From Portunus trituberculatus (taxonomy: Eukaryota > Arthropoda > Malacostraca > Decapoda > Portunidae), in NCBI RefSeq assembly GCF_017591435.1, contig NC_059272.1, forward strand, positions 9,274,550 to 9,338,549: 64,000 nt of DNA. Direction: 5' to 3'. Under the pieces are notes generated by a model that did no database searches, was not told the DNA's origin, and saw nothing but the letters and a program-made list of their open reading frames with translations. This document shows, in pieces, positions 33,970-45,870 of this stretch. A program made the position numbers and the translations under genes. Position 1 is the stretch's first letter, and each line of letters opens with the position of its first letter.

Positions 33970-34593
33970 AAGGAGTCATATGCAGCAGAGATATGTCCTC
34001 AGAAGAACTCCCAGAACAGGAAACTGCTGTGGGAGGCACTTGTGGAGGGGAATCCTCCTACCTACTCAGACCTGAAGATGATGTCTCGCGGGCCAGGTCA
34101 GTCACCTCACGAGAACCTGATATTTTTTGTGTTTAACCATATGTATAAAGTTACACAAAAAATTAGCTCCAGGGGCAAGGGAAACCACCTACTGGGACTA
34201 CAATGGGAGCGAGCGCTGGCTGTCGTGGACGTGGTACCTCGTCCCCATGCAGACCAGTCGTTTTAAAAAAGGCCCCACATGATACAAATGTTTGCCCATG
34301 ACAGAGCTGAGACCCCCCTCCCAAAGCATCCCAGTCTGGACACCCAACCATCCAGCACAGGACGGCCCCTATTGAGCAATCTCTCCAGCGGGTGGCTCTG
34401 CTGGTCCACTGGCAGCCTACGTAGGAACCATTTAGTTTGGCCCCTCACTGGCGACCTTACTAGCATGGGTAGCCCTCTCCCCCTCTAAAGGGCAGAGTAG
34501 GGGCCTAAGCCCCCTCTAGCCTAGCTCACCAGGTCACAGGGGCATGCAAGCCACGACAAGGCGGTTCCCATCTGGGGGGATGGGGCATGTCGG

Positions 34594-35130
34594 GATTAGG
34601 AGGAAGACCCAGGTGTTTGATGATAAGCTTTCCTGAGAAACTGATAGAGCATAGTTTGAGATGTTGGCAAGATGGAATGGATGGGATGACGAAGAGTGTA
34701 GTTCACTAGGTAAGCAATTTTAAGGGTGCAGCATTGGAGGTTCTCATGCAGCTTGACAGTACTACAGGATGGCACAAGCATTGGAGAAGTTGGCTCAGGA
34801 TCTGGAAGGCAGGGTACACAAGGCATGAAAGGGCACAGTTTGTGAGACATATTAATTCAAAGGGGCATGCTGATACTGCAAGATAGTGGGACACGAGAAG
34901 AATGACTGTGACCAGAGGAAGAGGGAACAAGAGGATTATACAAGAAAGAAGTCCAGAGTGCTGGAACTGTGAGAAGAAGGGGCAGTTGCCAAAGTTACAG
35001 AGCCCTTGTGAAGGACATTATACTGTGGCATAAGGCCTCTCAGATGTGAACTACAGAATTAGGAAAAGTTGGGGAGCAGCAACTGAAGCAGCAGTGGGAG
35101 ATGCCATGACCAATCAAGTTGAGAGCAACA
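34594..35130 (+). pseudogene. Gypsy Gag zinc knuckle joined to integrase tail
   Basis: From 34598, in shifting frames: RKTQVFDDKLS, FEMLARWNGWDDEE and KGAALEVLMQLDSTTG (Gag core), then CWNCEKKG near 34950 (first half of a CCHC knuckle), and immediately PKLQSPCEGHYTVA with RLSDVNYRIRKS. The last segment is typical of the gypsy integrase C-terminus (PKLQ-x-PWEGPY...D-V-x-YRI). The zinc knuckle and the integrase tail are thousands of bases apart in an intact element, so a large internal deletion fused them. Confidence 0.78.
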
Positions 35131-35591
35131 GCAATGACCAGGACATCTCTGCCAAGGATGACACAGAAGGCAATGATTCAGTGCCGGCAAATGTTATGGG
35201 ACCACAAATGATGAAGAGGCAACAATTAACAGGTGCAGCAATCCTGGATGGAGGAAGTGCAGACAACCAGGGAATTTCTAAGACTATTATGTTTTTAAGA
35301 AGTTTTATCTTTGTACATAACTGTATGAAGGGGGAGATAAATGCTGGAAGGATCTCAAAAACTCTCAAGAAAACTTGATGGGAATTGCATCACCCAGGAG
35401 GAGGGGTGCGGGCAAAGTGTGTCCTGTCTTGCTCCCTGCAACAGGTGGGCAGAGCCTAGTATAACATTGTTCTGTATGGTTTAATCTTATATGTATTTTG
35501 TATTGTAGTACTGTGACTCTTATGTGATGTGATCAAGAATGATGAATGGGTTCTGTAATGTAGTATAATTATCTAGATGTAACAGATATTG

Positions 35592-35600
35592 TATAAAAGG
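35592..35600 (+). promoter_or_regulatory. TATA box of gypsy LTR
   Basis: TATAAAAGG in the expected place inside the LTR. The mariner-type element inserted four bases further on, at 35604-35605, displacing the presumed transcription start. Confidence 0.6.
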
Positions 35601-35605
35601 AAGTA

Positions 35606-36508
35606 CAGTGGAGACTCAATACTCGAACATCTTAATACTTTTCAATACTTGAATGCAAAAAGTTCAATCTAATATTAAAAAAAAATGCTTGATGTTGAAC
35701 TGGTAGTTACTTGTGGAGTGAGGTGGTATTGTTGAGAGACAGGAAGTGGGGACCGGAAGTGATGGCCATTGCAGGTGGATAAAGCAGCAGTGATTGGCTC
35801 TGAACCGAGCCAATGGCAGTATTGCAAGGGGGGGGTGCGGCTGTATTTAAGCCGTCCATCTCTGTTCCCGCGAGCTGTCTCGCCCGCTCTGCTCTAGGTC
35901 TGGTTGCTTGCTGGTGCATGGCTGGTCCCTGCTCTCGGCATCTACCAAGTTTTCCTGTGTGAGGCCAGTCTGTCCTCCAGCTGTTGTCTCTGTCCCACTT
36001 TGATCCCTGGTCTCATTCTCCGTCTCCACACTTGCCCTGTGTAATACCCTGTATTGCTTGTTTGTACTGTGTTGCTACCCAAGTAAACGTAAGAAGCTCT
36101 ACCAAGTGTTTCCTGCCAGTCCTGCCTGTCTGTGTCAGTCTGCCTGAGTCTTGTGAGTTATGTGCCTCGCTTCCCTCGCTAGTCATGAACCCTATCCCTG
36201 TGCCACCCCCATCCTGAATGCTGTCCTGGTCTCTGTCGCTGAGAGTGAGTTACGGTTGCAGTGTTGGAAGCTGAAGTAAGGACCTTGGGTGCCCTGCCTT
36301 GCCCCGTGGTTGCTGGGTGTGGGTGGCCCTGCGGTGTGGGCGATGGTTCGTAATAGTACAAATCAAAATAAAAAATAATTACATTAAAAGTTTGAGGTTT
36401 TGCTGAAATTAGAATGAATTACCTGATTTATGGGTAATGTTAGTTGAACTTTTTGATTCTCAAACAGGCATTTAGAACTAATTAAATTCAAGTATTGAGT
36501 CTCCACTA
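35606..36508. mobile_element. Tc1/mariner-type non-autonomous element
   Basis: Starts CAGTGGAGACTCAATACT and ends with its near-exact inverse (AGTATTGAGTCTCCACTA); TA is duplicated at 35604-35605 and 36509-36510. The sub-ends continue CGAACA/TTCAAG. The interior (35700-36360) is GC-rich, with a TATTTAAG motif and no transposase frame; it may be captured foreign sequence such as an LTR or promoter. Confidence 0.85.
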
Positions 36509-37718
36509 TACAGAGCCAACACGAGTCTGTCAGTAATATTAAGTAGTAGTCAGTATTAAGCAGGAACAATATTAAGTTGGAAGAGGTAAAGTAAGCAGTA
36601 AGAAGAGGAACAATGAATACCAGTCTGTAAGAACAGTGAGTTAATGAGAAAAGTGATTAGTGCAGAGACAATATTGAACTAGCTGTTGTTGTATTTACTT
36701 GCACAAGGAATTAAACTTCACTAGTTCTGCCCAGTGTATCCTTCTCCACGGATTGTTACAAGTTTCTTGGTGATGATACTGCTGCATACGAACCTTCTTT
36801 ATGAGGAAGACTCACACAGATGTGTCCAACATAACAATACAGTATGAATGTGAACTATATCATAAATGAGGCACATCATAAGAATTACATTGACATGTTA
36901 TAGGTCTGTCGCTTATATTGAGTCTATACATATACTATATATGGAGTGTGGATCAAGTCTGATACAGAAATATGGCAATGTGTCCTGTGTGGCAGCAGGA
37001 AAGTTTACTAGTCAGAAAATCAGCAAAATGATATTTGATAGTCCAACATCAAATAAAATAGTGGGACCTCAGTTTCTAACTTTGGCCAGGGTTTAGTACT
37101 TCAGCTAGATGCGCATGAAATTGTAATACCAACCAACCCATTCTCCTTCATTTGCCATACTTCAATTCAAGTATGTTAATGAGTTAGTATTGTTTTGCCC
37201 TGAAACTCTACCACATTCAGCCTGACTTACATTTTCCAGTTCCTTATGCATGCAATAGCAATTGAATTACCTCAAGCATATTTTTTTGTGATATATATAT
37301 TTTTTATTTCCAATTTGTTTTGGCATGAATACATTACTGAAAATAAAACAAGGATAAAACTGTCAATCTTATAATGTATAGGCATCTTTTACATATGGCT
37401 TCAGATGGCACAATGTGATTTCACAGAAAATCTCTGCAATATCTAATCTAAAGAATGACTGTAGAATACAAATCTACATTATCTTTGGGTATTTAACCTC
37501 AAATCACAATATTGAGAATTATATAAAAAAGGAATAATTAAGATATGAATTTTGAAAATATTCAGTTATCATATAATGAACAATTTATGAAAATGCACCA
37601 CCTCAAAGCATTCTGTACATTATGTTTACATTAAGACATTGATATGATATTACAGGAAAGTCATAGTCATCATATGAATTTACAATTAATCTACTTCATA
37701 CTACCTTTGAATCACAGC

Positions 37719-37720
<2 letters not shown>

Positions 37721-37783
<63 letters not shown>
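37721..37783. repeat. (AAT)n microsatellite
   Basis: About 21 perfect AAT/ATA units. Confidence 0.95.
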
Positions 37784-39743
37784 TACTCTTGATCATACTC
37801 AATACATACAATATCTTAGCACATTTCATTGCTCTCACACTTATCCTCCCTCTTCCAAATACATAGAGAACATCCATCACTAATCCAGCATTTATTTTGG
37901 CTAACATAACTTCAAACCATTACTGCTACTCTTTGTTGGTGCTTCTGCACTTGATGCATAATTAGCTACCATTACTTCTATACACAAGGAAGCCAACTTC
38001 AATTTATTCTCTCCTTTTATTTTCAAACTTACTCAGTTCCACCTATAGCCATGGATCTTATTGTGTAAAGCACATATTACCCATAAATGATACGGTCGAA
38101 CTTTGGAAAAACTCAACAGCAATGTGTATAATGAAAAATTTGAATTACAGTATCAACTGTAGCGGTATTATCTTTATTGGGCAGAAATTAAACAAACAGA
38201 ACTAGTATCAATATACGTATCAGCAGGAAAAGTGGTAATGGTACAATCCCACTTATCTTTCAACTTGAACTGATTTACGAGGTACTCCAAGGGTTAAATG
38301 AAGTTATTACTATTAGGTTAAGTGTGTTCTAATCTAACCTTCATAATCTGGCACACTAAAGGTCACAATGGTGCTGGATTAGAGAAAGTCAACCTGTACT
38401 TGAATAAAGGTTTCCACACTTACTTGAAATACATCACTTATATACACTGCTGTCACCTCACTGCAACTGATATAGAGATGGATGACAATGATTAAAAAGG
38501 CGAGAAACTTATCATGAAGATGAAGGCAGCAATATCTTAATTTGATTAAGTTGAAAGGAGAAAGGACAATCTGTGGTATTTTCTAAATAACATTATCAAA
38601 ATATAGTAAATAATATGAACTTGTGTAAATATTTCAAGTTTATTTGATTTAGTGTGTTAAAAACACTCTGTAGGTTGGCAGGCCCTTCACAGCTTCCTTT
38701 TTCTTTCCACACAAACAGACCAACTGCAGAAGCTGGATGTAACTATCACCACATATTTACAATTTATTCCTTCTCCTTTACTATTTATAAACTCATCTCT
38801 TTTGCCCTCCATTTTGTTAACACAGACCAAAGTACTGTAATATACATATAGTACCACAATAACTTAAAAGGACTAGATATTTTTAGGAATGATGTACTTC
38901 ACAGTTATCCATTTGAGCAAGAACATGACAAAGAATATTTCAGTAATGTTCATGTATTTCTTACAATGAACAAAAGAAGCAATATTAAATTGTATGTGTA
39001 AGAAAAAATAGATGACACTAAATCTAAATAAAATAGAATAAATAATTAAAATAATAATTGAAGAAAATAACAGTCCTAACATTACATATTGTGTTGTAAA
39101 CCAGTTTCATTCCTCGAACCATCTGCGGTATATAGAGATATTTTGAGTTACAAAAGATGTAAGGCATAAATTGTATGGCTAGAAAAGATTTCAATTTATC
39201 TCTACCACAGACACTAAATGACTTAATAAGTGAATAAATCTTAGTGTTTTATAAAAATACAAAACATGTACTAAGTTGTATGTTACATCAATTGCTTATT
39301 TATGTAAGGATTCCATACTCCAATACATGGATTAAAATACTTAGGTAAAAGACAAACCCTTACTGCACATACTTGGTGTCTGCTGGTACTTATTTATACA
39401 AGAACTACTTAACAAAATAAATATGTACAGTAATCACTCATTATATAAAAGCCTTACGTATGAATGCAGAAATGTTACAATAATAACTACACATATATGA
39501 AGTTATGAGAAATAACCTTCAAATGTTTTTAATTCTGTGCCACACACAACACTGTCAGGTGAGTGATAAGAAAACAACAGATCAACATTTCAAGTGCCTG
39601 TTCTCTGGTATTAAATAAAGAAATAAAAATAAATAGATAAATAGAAAAAAAAATCCAAATGTCTATCCATATAAGAAGAAAACAGGATTTGGTTTAATGC
39701 AGAAATACACAATGATGGCAATGCCCTTAGAGAGAGTAAAAAA

Positions 39744-39868
<125 letters not shown>

Positions 39869-41483
39869 CCAAGTAATGTAAGATCATTGATTTATTTGTT
39901 TTTGTTTTGTTTTCTTTCTCGTTTCCAGAACTCCCCCCGCTACATCTGCAGCATGATAGGTTGCCCTCCCATCAAGAACACAATCCTGACAACTCCACAG
40001 CATCATCAGTCAATACTAAACAGTACATAGTTAATAATGTATGCATGTTTACAGCCCAAGTATGGTAAAAATCAATATTATGTACATACCAGTATATAAA
40101 GGTAGTAATGAACAGTATTGTAAAAGAATACAATGTATAATATATATGACAAATTTGAGTTGAGGGACATTCTTGAATGGATTTTTTTAATTGTATTTAA
40201 ATATAGAAAAAAAAAAATCATCATAAAAAGATTTAAGACACAAAAGATCTTTTCAGTCCCCATCCCTTAGTATAATGAGGGATTACTATACATGGTGATC
40301 CTAAAACTATACAAATATCAACATCCAAAAGATACATCTTCTATAACATTTACAACCCAAGGAACTTTTAAACAGGAATGATTTGTACTCCAAATCATAG
40401 TACTATTTTTAAAGGCTGTGCATCTGTAATGACATATATGTTTCATTGCTGCATAAATAAGATAATTTACTATCCTAAGTAACAAAAATGACAAAGTACA
40501 TCATTACATTATTTCTAGTAATATGCAATGGAGTATCATCTAAAAAGCAAAATATGGATTTGTCTAGTATACTAGCAGCAAAGCAACTGTGCAGGTACCA
40601 TACAACATAGAAAAGGCACTAATATATCTTCAACAAGCCTTGTTCTGTTTCTTACACTACTTTGTAGGATGAGAAAATCTTTAATGTTAATCCTTTTTTA
40701 CTCAAGGCTATGGTTTATTCCTTAGTTAATATCTTCTTTTATGATTTATATGATGTCCTGATCAATTTTCCTACTTAGTAGTCTAGTATAATGATATAGT
40801 TCAAGTACTGAAATCCACTTGCTTCCTTCACTAACGCCTTAAATAACCACCATTCACCATTTTTACACTTCTGTATTTCGTCTACACAATCAACAAAACT
40901 GATAACTCCACATTTTCTTCAGCAAATATTTATTTATTTGTTTTTTGCTACAATGCTGAACAAAATTATAAGTTTTAGCATACATATTTATATAATTCTA
41001 TATCAATAATATAGTTTCAGCCACAGGTAGACCAGTATTCAACTTCCATTTTGCATCATATACTTGTATCTCCATTCCACAATATCAACATTCTTGTTAA
41101 CCTGTTTTTCTACTCTCTGCAATGGAACTGAAAAAACAAGATAATTCATCCTTGCCTATTAAAAACACTACATTCAGAATGATTCCCTGTTTTCTTTCTT
41201 TTATTTTGACACATCTCTTAACATTTATGTTAATTTTTTTTTTGCATCTGTTAATAACATTCTCTACACTCATAGATCCAAAAACATCCTCCATTGCCTC
41301 TCAGCCTACACTAGCATCTTTCACCAAGCTAAAATATTGCCTCCCTCTAATATTAATAGGATGCAAGATAAATTCTTCATTTGTAACAACTGGCAGCAAA
41401 ATTAATGTTACTGTACAAAGTTGGTGATTTTGACTATAAGCACTGGCATGGCAACTGAGAAAGAGAGAAGTGTATAATATATA

Positions 41484-41711
41484 GGGGCCGCCGTGGTACA
41501 GTGGAACCATGCGTGCTTTGGGATCCGAGTGGTCTCCAAGCGCACGGGTTCGAATCCTGTCCACGGTCCGAGTGTAGGTTGGGTTTCCTCACTTGGGGCA
41601 ACGGTTTCCTAGCGGGTGGGCTTTGAGATAGGGGGTACCCAAAAAAGTATCCCCTTTAGCCCATAAATTCCCGTGAAAAGCCCACATGGTATAAAAAAAA
41701 AATATATATAT
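41484..41711 (+). mobile_element. SINE family III, full copy
   Basis: Head GCCGTGGTACAGTGG (A box region) to B box GGTTCGAATCC and CCACGGT, which can pair GCCGTGG as an acceptor stem. The tail contains GGTTTCCTAGCGGGTGGG and ends in an A-rich run at 41692-41701 that continues as TA. Its poly-A tail differs from the CA tail of families I and II, so it probably used a different LINE for retroposition. Confidence 0.85.
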
Positions 41712-42061
41712 AACTGATGAACAACAAGAAACACACTTTTCACACTTCAGAAGTCCACTACATAGATTATGACACCTAGAAAAGATGATTTGCATGGGAC
41801 TGTATGGTGATAATGTGAGCACTGTTTATTTTGCAACTACACAATTGTTGATATTGTGGTCTAGTGTTGTTTCTTTATTCGCCAGTCAAAACTGCATTTC
41901 AGGTACTCATGCATGCTACTGTTACATGTGAACCAGCTTCAAACCAAGAGATAAAAAAAAATAATAATAAATAAATGAAAAATAAATAAATAATAACAAT
42001 AATAATAATAAAAATAAATAAATCAAATAAATTAAATAATTAATCAATTAATAAATAAAAA

Positions 42062-42065
<4 letters not shown>
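41712..42065. other. AT-rich spacer
   Basis: Low-complexity A/T-rich DNA, including AATAAATAAAT runs. No gene seen. Confidence 0.4.

Positions 42066-42140
<75 letters not shown>
42066..42140. repeat. (TA)n microsatellite
   Basis: About 37 perfect TA units, ending next to the TA-flanked start of the element at 42153. Confidence 0.95.
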
Positions 42141-42150
<10 letters not shown>

Positions 42151-42152
42151 TA

Positions 42153-42300
42153 CAGTAATACTCCGCTTAATGAACATGATAGGGGGTGTCAAAGCTGTTC
42201 GTAGAGCGAAAATTCGTTAAGTGGACGTAATTTTCCCATAGGAAATAATGGAAATAGGGGGGATGCATTCTGGACTGGTCCCCAACATACCACATGGGTA
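42153..42300. mobile_element. Solo end of a Tc1/mariner-type element
   Basis: TA then CAGTAATACTCCGCTTAATG, GTTCGTAGAGCGAAAATTCG and TTTTCCCATAGGAAATAATGG. Repeated TTCG/GTTAAG words and the sentence-like TTTTCCCATA-AATGGAAAT are typical of pogo/Tigger-like subterminal DNA, and a similar phrase occurs in the element at 56239. I could not find the matching right end nearby. Confidence 0.5.
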
Positions 42301-42702
42301 AAAAAAAAGAATTATATATATGTTTGGCAGCATATTGGGCCACCGATGTACCACTACTTTTATGATGTCATATGAGTCATTGGAAGTTAGAGGAGCTACG
42401 TACAAATTCTCTCACATTCTCGCATTTATGTTCACAAAACAACATTTCTATTACCTTTTTACAAACCTTGCCCCCAAGAAAGGATTGTTTTGTAATGCAT
42501 AAAGTGAAATCCTACATGGAATACCAAAAAATAAAGCAGAGATGAGATGAGCCAGACGAAGCGGGAGACTTGTGGTGACTCGGCCGCTTCTTCTTCTTGT
42601 GACCCTTTTAGCCTCCATGTTGTCTTTCCCCATGATGTTTGTTTCCACTCCTCTATTGCCTCCTATAATGGATATCATATCTTAGTATTCATACACGCTC
42701 AT

Positions 42703-42824
42703 GCCACTAGGATAACCTCAACTCCGTGGCAGTGAGTGATAGTGAATTACTAATGAAATACCGCGGTATTACATTAGTAATTCACTATCATTCAGTGCCA
42801 CGGAGTCAAGGTTATCCTAGTGGC
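42703..42824. repeat. 61-bp-arm palindrome with no spacer
   Basis: Arms 42703-42763 and 42764-42824 are inverted copies with 56 of 61 positions matching, centred on CCGCGG with no loop. Arms run GCCACTAGGATAACCTC ... to the centre and back to GAGG...TTATCCTAGTGGC. It could extrude as a cruciform. It lies just upstream of the R2-like element. Confidence 0.9.
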
Positions 42825-42963
42825 TAAGAGAGTGTCACCTCCTCGCGGTCCCGCTGGAAAGTCTCTGACCTGGGTCTCCCCGCCACCCCAGGCTGTTTCC
42901 AGTCGGCCAGAGAACCAAGTACACTCTCTCCCTCTGTGTGGGCACACAGAGGTAGCGCAGTAG

Positions 42964-43937
42964 TTGTCAAAAGGCCTTATTGATTTTCCCTATCTAATTA
43001 CGATGGGGGAAGCTGCTGCACCCAACCAGGCACAAGGTTCGCCCACCTGCCCCGTCTGCCATGTTCAGTATGCCTCCTTCGGGGGGCGGAGAGTTCATGA
43101 GCGTGCCGCACACCCAGAAAGTTTCCACGGTGCTGAGGCTGCTCGGTTGCGAGCTTGCACCAAGGCCTGGTGGGACCCGGAAGAGGTCCGTCTGATGGTG
43201 ACCTTTGAAAGGCTCCACTTGGACGAGCGAGGTATGAACGAGCAAATTCAAGAGCTGGTCTTGCCTCATTGAACACTCAAGGCAATAAAAAGCAAAAGGA
43301 GACAGGCGGGGTACAAGTCTCTGCTCGTAGCAGAGGCTGTCACCGCTGCTGATCCTGCGCCGATTCCAGCTCCAGAGGCGGATTCTGGACCGACCTCTCA
43401 ACCTCAGCAACCACTCTCTCCTCTGGCGTCCCAATCGCTGAGTCGAAGGGAGAGAGCAACATCGGTTGTGGAACTACCTCCACCCGAGGAGGATCTTCGT
43501 CTTGTACTACAACGTGAGATGGAGACCCTCAGTACCATTCTTGGGTTGGAGGTTCCACGAGACACCACAGATGTTCAGAGACAACTGGATGACTGGTCTC
43601 TGTCCCCCCCTCGGTTCGCCCAAGACCCGAGAAGAGCCTAAGGGTTCCGAGGGATACTAGGGGGAGGAGACAGATGGAGTATGCCCGATTTCAGGAAGCC
43701 TGGAAGAGGGACAGAGGCCGTGCAACCACGAGGGTGCTCGACGGTCAAAGCTGGCTAGTGGATGAGGGGCCAAAGCCTGTTGGTAATAACGACTTTTGGC
43801 CATCCCTCTTCACTAGACCTAGTCCACCCCAAGTACCGGGGGACATCCCCCCATGCCGGGAGTCGGTGGAAGGAGAAATCTGGAAGCCGATCTCTGAGGA
43901 GGATGTGAAGATGGCGCTCTGGGCCACCAAAGCCTAA
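42964..43937 (+). pseudogene. R2-like N-terminal zinc finger region
   Basis: CPVCHVQYASFGGRRVHERAAH near 43045-43110 is a C2H2 finger (C-x2-C-x12-H-x4-H) as found at the N-terminus of R2-type proteins, where it binds target DNA. Downstream frames carry an arginine-rich segment and WKPISEEDVKMALWATKA, the lead-in to the RT. Frameshifts separate them. Confidence 0.8.
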
Positions 43938-43939
43938 AC

Positions 43940-44976
43940 AGCCAGAGGTATCGACGGTCGGTCGAAGGCCACCGTCGAGGCTCTTGGTCTGATTAAGCTG
44001 CGGTGGCTTTTAAACGCGGTCTTGTGCCTGGGTCAATCCCCAACCAGCTGGACCACGGGTCGGTCCGTGCTCATTCCGAAGGTTGACAAACCTTCCAGTC
44101 CATCTGACTATAGGCCACTCACCATCACTCCGATTCTGACGAGAATCCTCCATCGGGTGTTGGCAAAGACAGTGGCAACCCACGCTCCCCTACCTCGGAA
44201 TCAAAGAGGTTTCAAGGCGGAGGAAGGCTGCGCGGCCAACATCCTGTTGATCCGTGAGGCCATCCGGAGGGCGAAGACGGGTCCTAAACCTCTGTACATG
44301 GCTTTCTTGGACTTCAAGAAGGCCTTTGACTCTGGGACATCCCGCCATCAGGACGGCCTGCCTTAGATGAGGGCTAGGGGAGAACTTCTCTGCCTTCATG
44401 GGTAAAAATTTGGAGCAGGCCACAACCGATCTAGACGGCACAAAAGTGCAAATAAGCAGAGGTGTCATGCAGGGGGACCCCCTATCCCCCATGCTATTTA
44501 ACTTGACCTTGGATTGGGCCCTGTCTGCAGTCCCCAAGGAGATCGGCGTCGAGCTTGGCAGGACCATGTTCCGATACTTTGCCTTCGCCATCGATGTGGT
44601 ATTGCTGGCGACTAGCCCAGTTGGGCTGAAGGCCAGTGTCAATGCCGTGATGGCTAAGGCACTGGAGCTAGGCCTGGAGGTAGGTCCCAGCAAATGCGCA
44701 TCCCTTGGGATAGCCGCGGACGGAAAGGAGAAGAAATGGGTCCAGTCCAACATTCAGCTCCGCATTGCTGGCCAGCCGATTCGGGCCTTGGCCCCTGGTA
44801 AGTTTTACCGCTATCTGGGGGTACAGGTTGGGACCACTCACTGGGCGGAGGGTCCCTCTATCCTGTTGGCCCGTTTGGTCAAAGGGCTGGGCTACCTGCA
44901 AAGATGCCCAGCTGAGGGCGAACCTGCTATCAAGGCTGGCGAAGTCTGGGGACGAGTCGGTCCGAAGCATAGCTAG
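43940..44976 (+). pseudogene. R2-like reverse transcriptase
   Basis: VLIPKVDKPSSPSDYRPLTI, NQRGFKAEEGCAANILLI and MAFLDFKKAFDS (first catalytic Asp) are in one frame; GVMQGDPLSPMLFNLTLDWA and RYFAFAIDVVLLA in the next. The YADD/FADD box is F-A-I-D, losing one catalytic aspartate. LEVGPSKCASLGI and FYRYLGVQVG follow as in R2 RTs. A frameshift lies at about 44340-44400. Confidence 0.85.
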
Positions 44977-45198
44977 GGAGCAGTGCCCCTCCAACCCCGA
45001 GTCTTCCCTGACCTCTCGGAGGAAGGAGGAGAGGATTCCAAGGCAAAACCGTTTGGTCAAATCCCACGATGGAAAGGGATTGGAAGTTGCCTCGTGTACC
45101 CCCATCTCCTCCTCGTGGGTAGGTGATGGATCCCAGCTCATGCGTGGAAGGGCCTACGTGTCCTGCTGACGAAGGTCCGCAGCACACGAGGCCGCCAA

Positions 45199-45765
45199 AT
45201 GACCGCTGTAGGATGCGACCTTTGCTATGGCAACAGGCACGAAAGCCTGGGACACATTCTCCAGCAGTGTCTGGCTGTGGCAGGTCAGTGTCTTGCGAGA
45301 CATAACGGTATCTTGGCGCGATACATTACCACCCTCCAGTGGGCTGGGTATCACACCCTCCGTGAGCCTGCCATCCCAACTGACGCTGGCGTGCAGTACC
45401 CAGACATAGTCTGTTGGAAGGGGAATCAATCGCATGTGATAGATGACCAGGTCGTGGCTGACGCAGCGGCGGGCAATCTGTTTGATGCACACATGCGCAA
45501 AGTGGCATATTATAACACGCTAAGAATGCGGGCATTCGTTGAAGATCTCACTGGGAGCTCCCCGATCTTCTCATCGTTTACGATGAGTTGGAGAGGGGTG
45601 CTTTCGGTCCCCTCCTACAATACTTGGGTGAGCCTGGGGCTCCCCCGTGGGGCTCTTAAGTTGCTCATAGTCCATGGGATGGAGGAGGGGGTACGAATTG
45701 CCCAGTGCTTTAAAAGGACTTCTGGGGCTTGGGTGAGACGGGTGGATGGAGCCCGGCCGGTGTGA
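45199..45765 (+). pseudogene. R2-like CCHC and endonuclease segment
   Basis: 188 codons: CDLCYGNRHESLGHILQQC is the C-x2-C-x7-H-x4-C motif that precedes the restriction-like endonuclease of R2-type elements. VQYPDIVCWKGNQ, then VIDDQVVAD, gives the PD and D residues of the PD-(D/E)XK-like active site. The frame runs to a stop at 45765. This is the best-preserved part of the element. Confidence 0.82.
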
Positions 45766-45870
45766 TATGGGCCGCGCCCATGCAGGAGCTTAGAGAAGCC
45801 CCCGTGACAGTTCATTCTGCACGCTAATAGGGAATCCCATGTTCCCCGTGGGCCTCCTTCCACGCAACTA

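Larger units (their letters stand above)
28887..34580 (-). mobile_element. Full-length I-type LINE with 13-bp duplications
   Basis: 5694 bp on the minus strand flanked by exact TGGGGCATGTCGG (28874-28886 and 34581-34593). It contains a 5' region, ORF1 with RRM-like domain and three CCHC knuckles, endonuclease, RT and RNase H, and a 3' region ending in an (ATCC)3 tail. RNase H after RT places it in the I/Nimb-like group of non-LTR elements. Frameshifts make it inactive. It sits inside the gypsy Gag. Confidence 0.9.
28661..36760 (+). mobile_element. Ty3/gypsy remnant: Gag, integrase end, LTR
   Basis: Plus-strand element in two blocks, 28661-28886 and 34594-36760, separated by a full-length I-type LINE with target duplications. 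It holds Gag, a zinc knuckle, an integrase C-terminal tail and a 3' LTR that itself carries a Tc1/mariner-type insertion. Protease, RT, RNase H and most of integrase are deleted. Confidence 0.82.
35418..36760 (+). repeat. Gypsy 3' LTR, split by a DNA transposon
   Basis: A purine-rich tract (AGGAGGAGGGGTGCGGGC) precedes TGTGTCC at 35418, and the right end is GATTGTTACA at 36760. TATAAAAGG at 35592-35600 is a strong TATA box and AATTAAA near 36709 a possible poly-A signal. Without the 905-bp insertion it would be about 440 bp. The left boundary is a best guess, since the partner LTR is not in the window. Confidence 0.6.
42830..45870 (+). mobile_element. R2-like non-LTR retrotransposon
   Basis: GC-rich plus-strand element in AT-rich surroundings. 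Order: C2H2 finger, reverse transcriptase, C-terminal CCHC motif and a restriction-like endonuclease segment, the single-ORF R2-type layout. The frame is broken at 43271, 43640, 43937, 44366 and 44976. The flanks do not look like 28S rRNA genes, so this is not in the canonical R2 site. Ends are approximate. Confidence 0.85.

Noticed and set aside
41097..41427. Open frames on both strands near 41.1-41.4 kb
   Set aside because: No recognisable family, overlapping frames on opposite strands, low-complexity composition.
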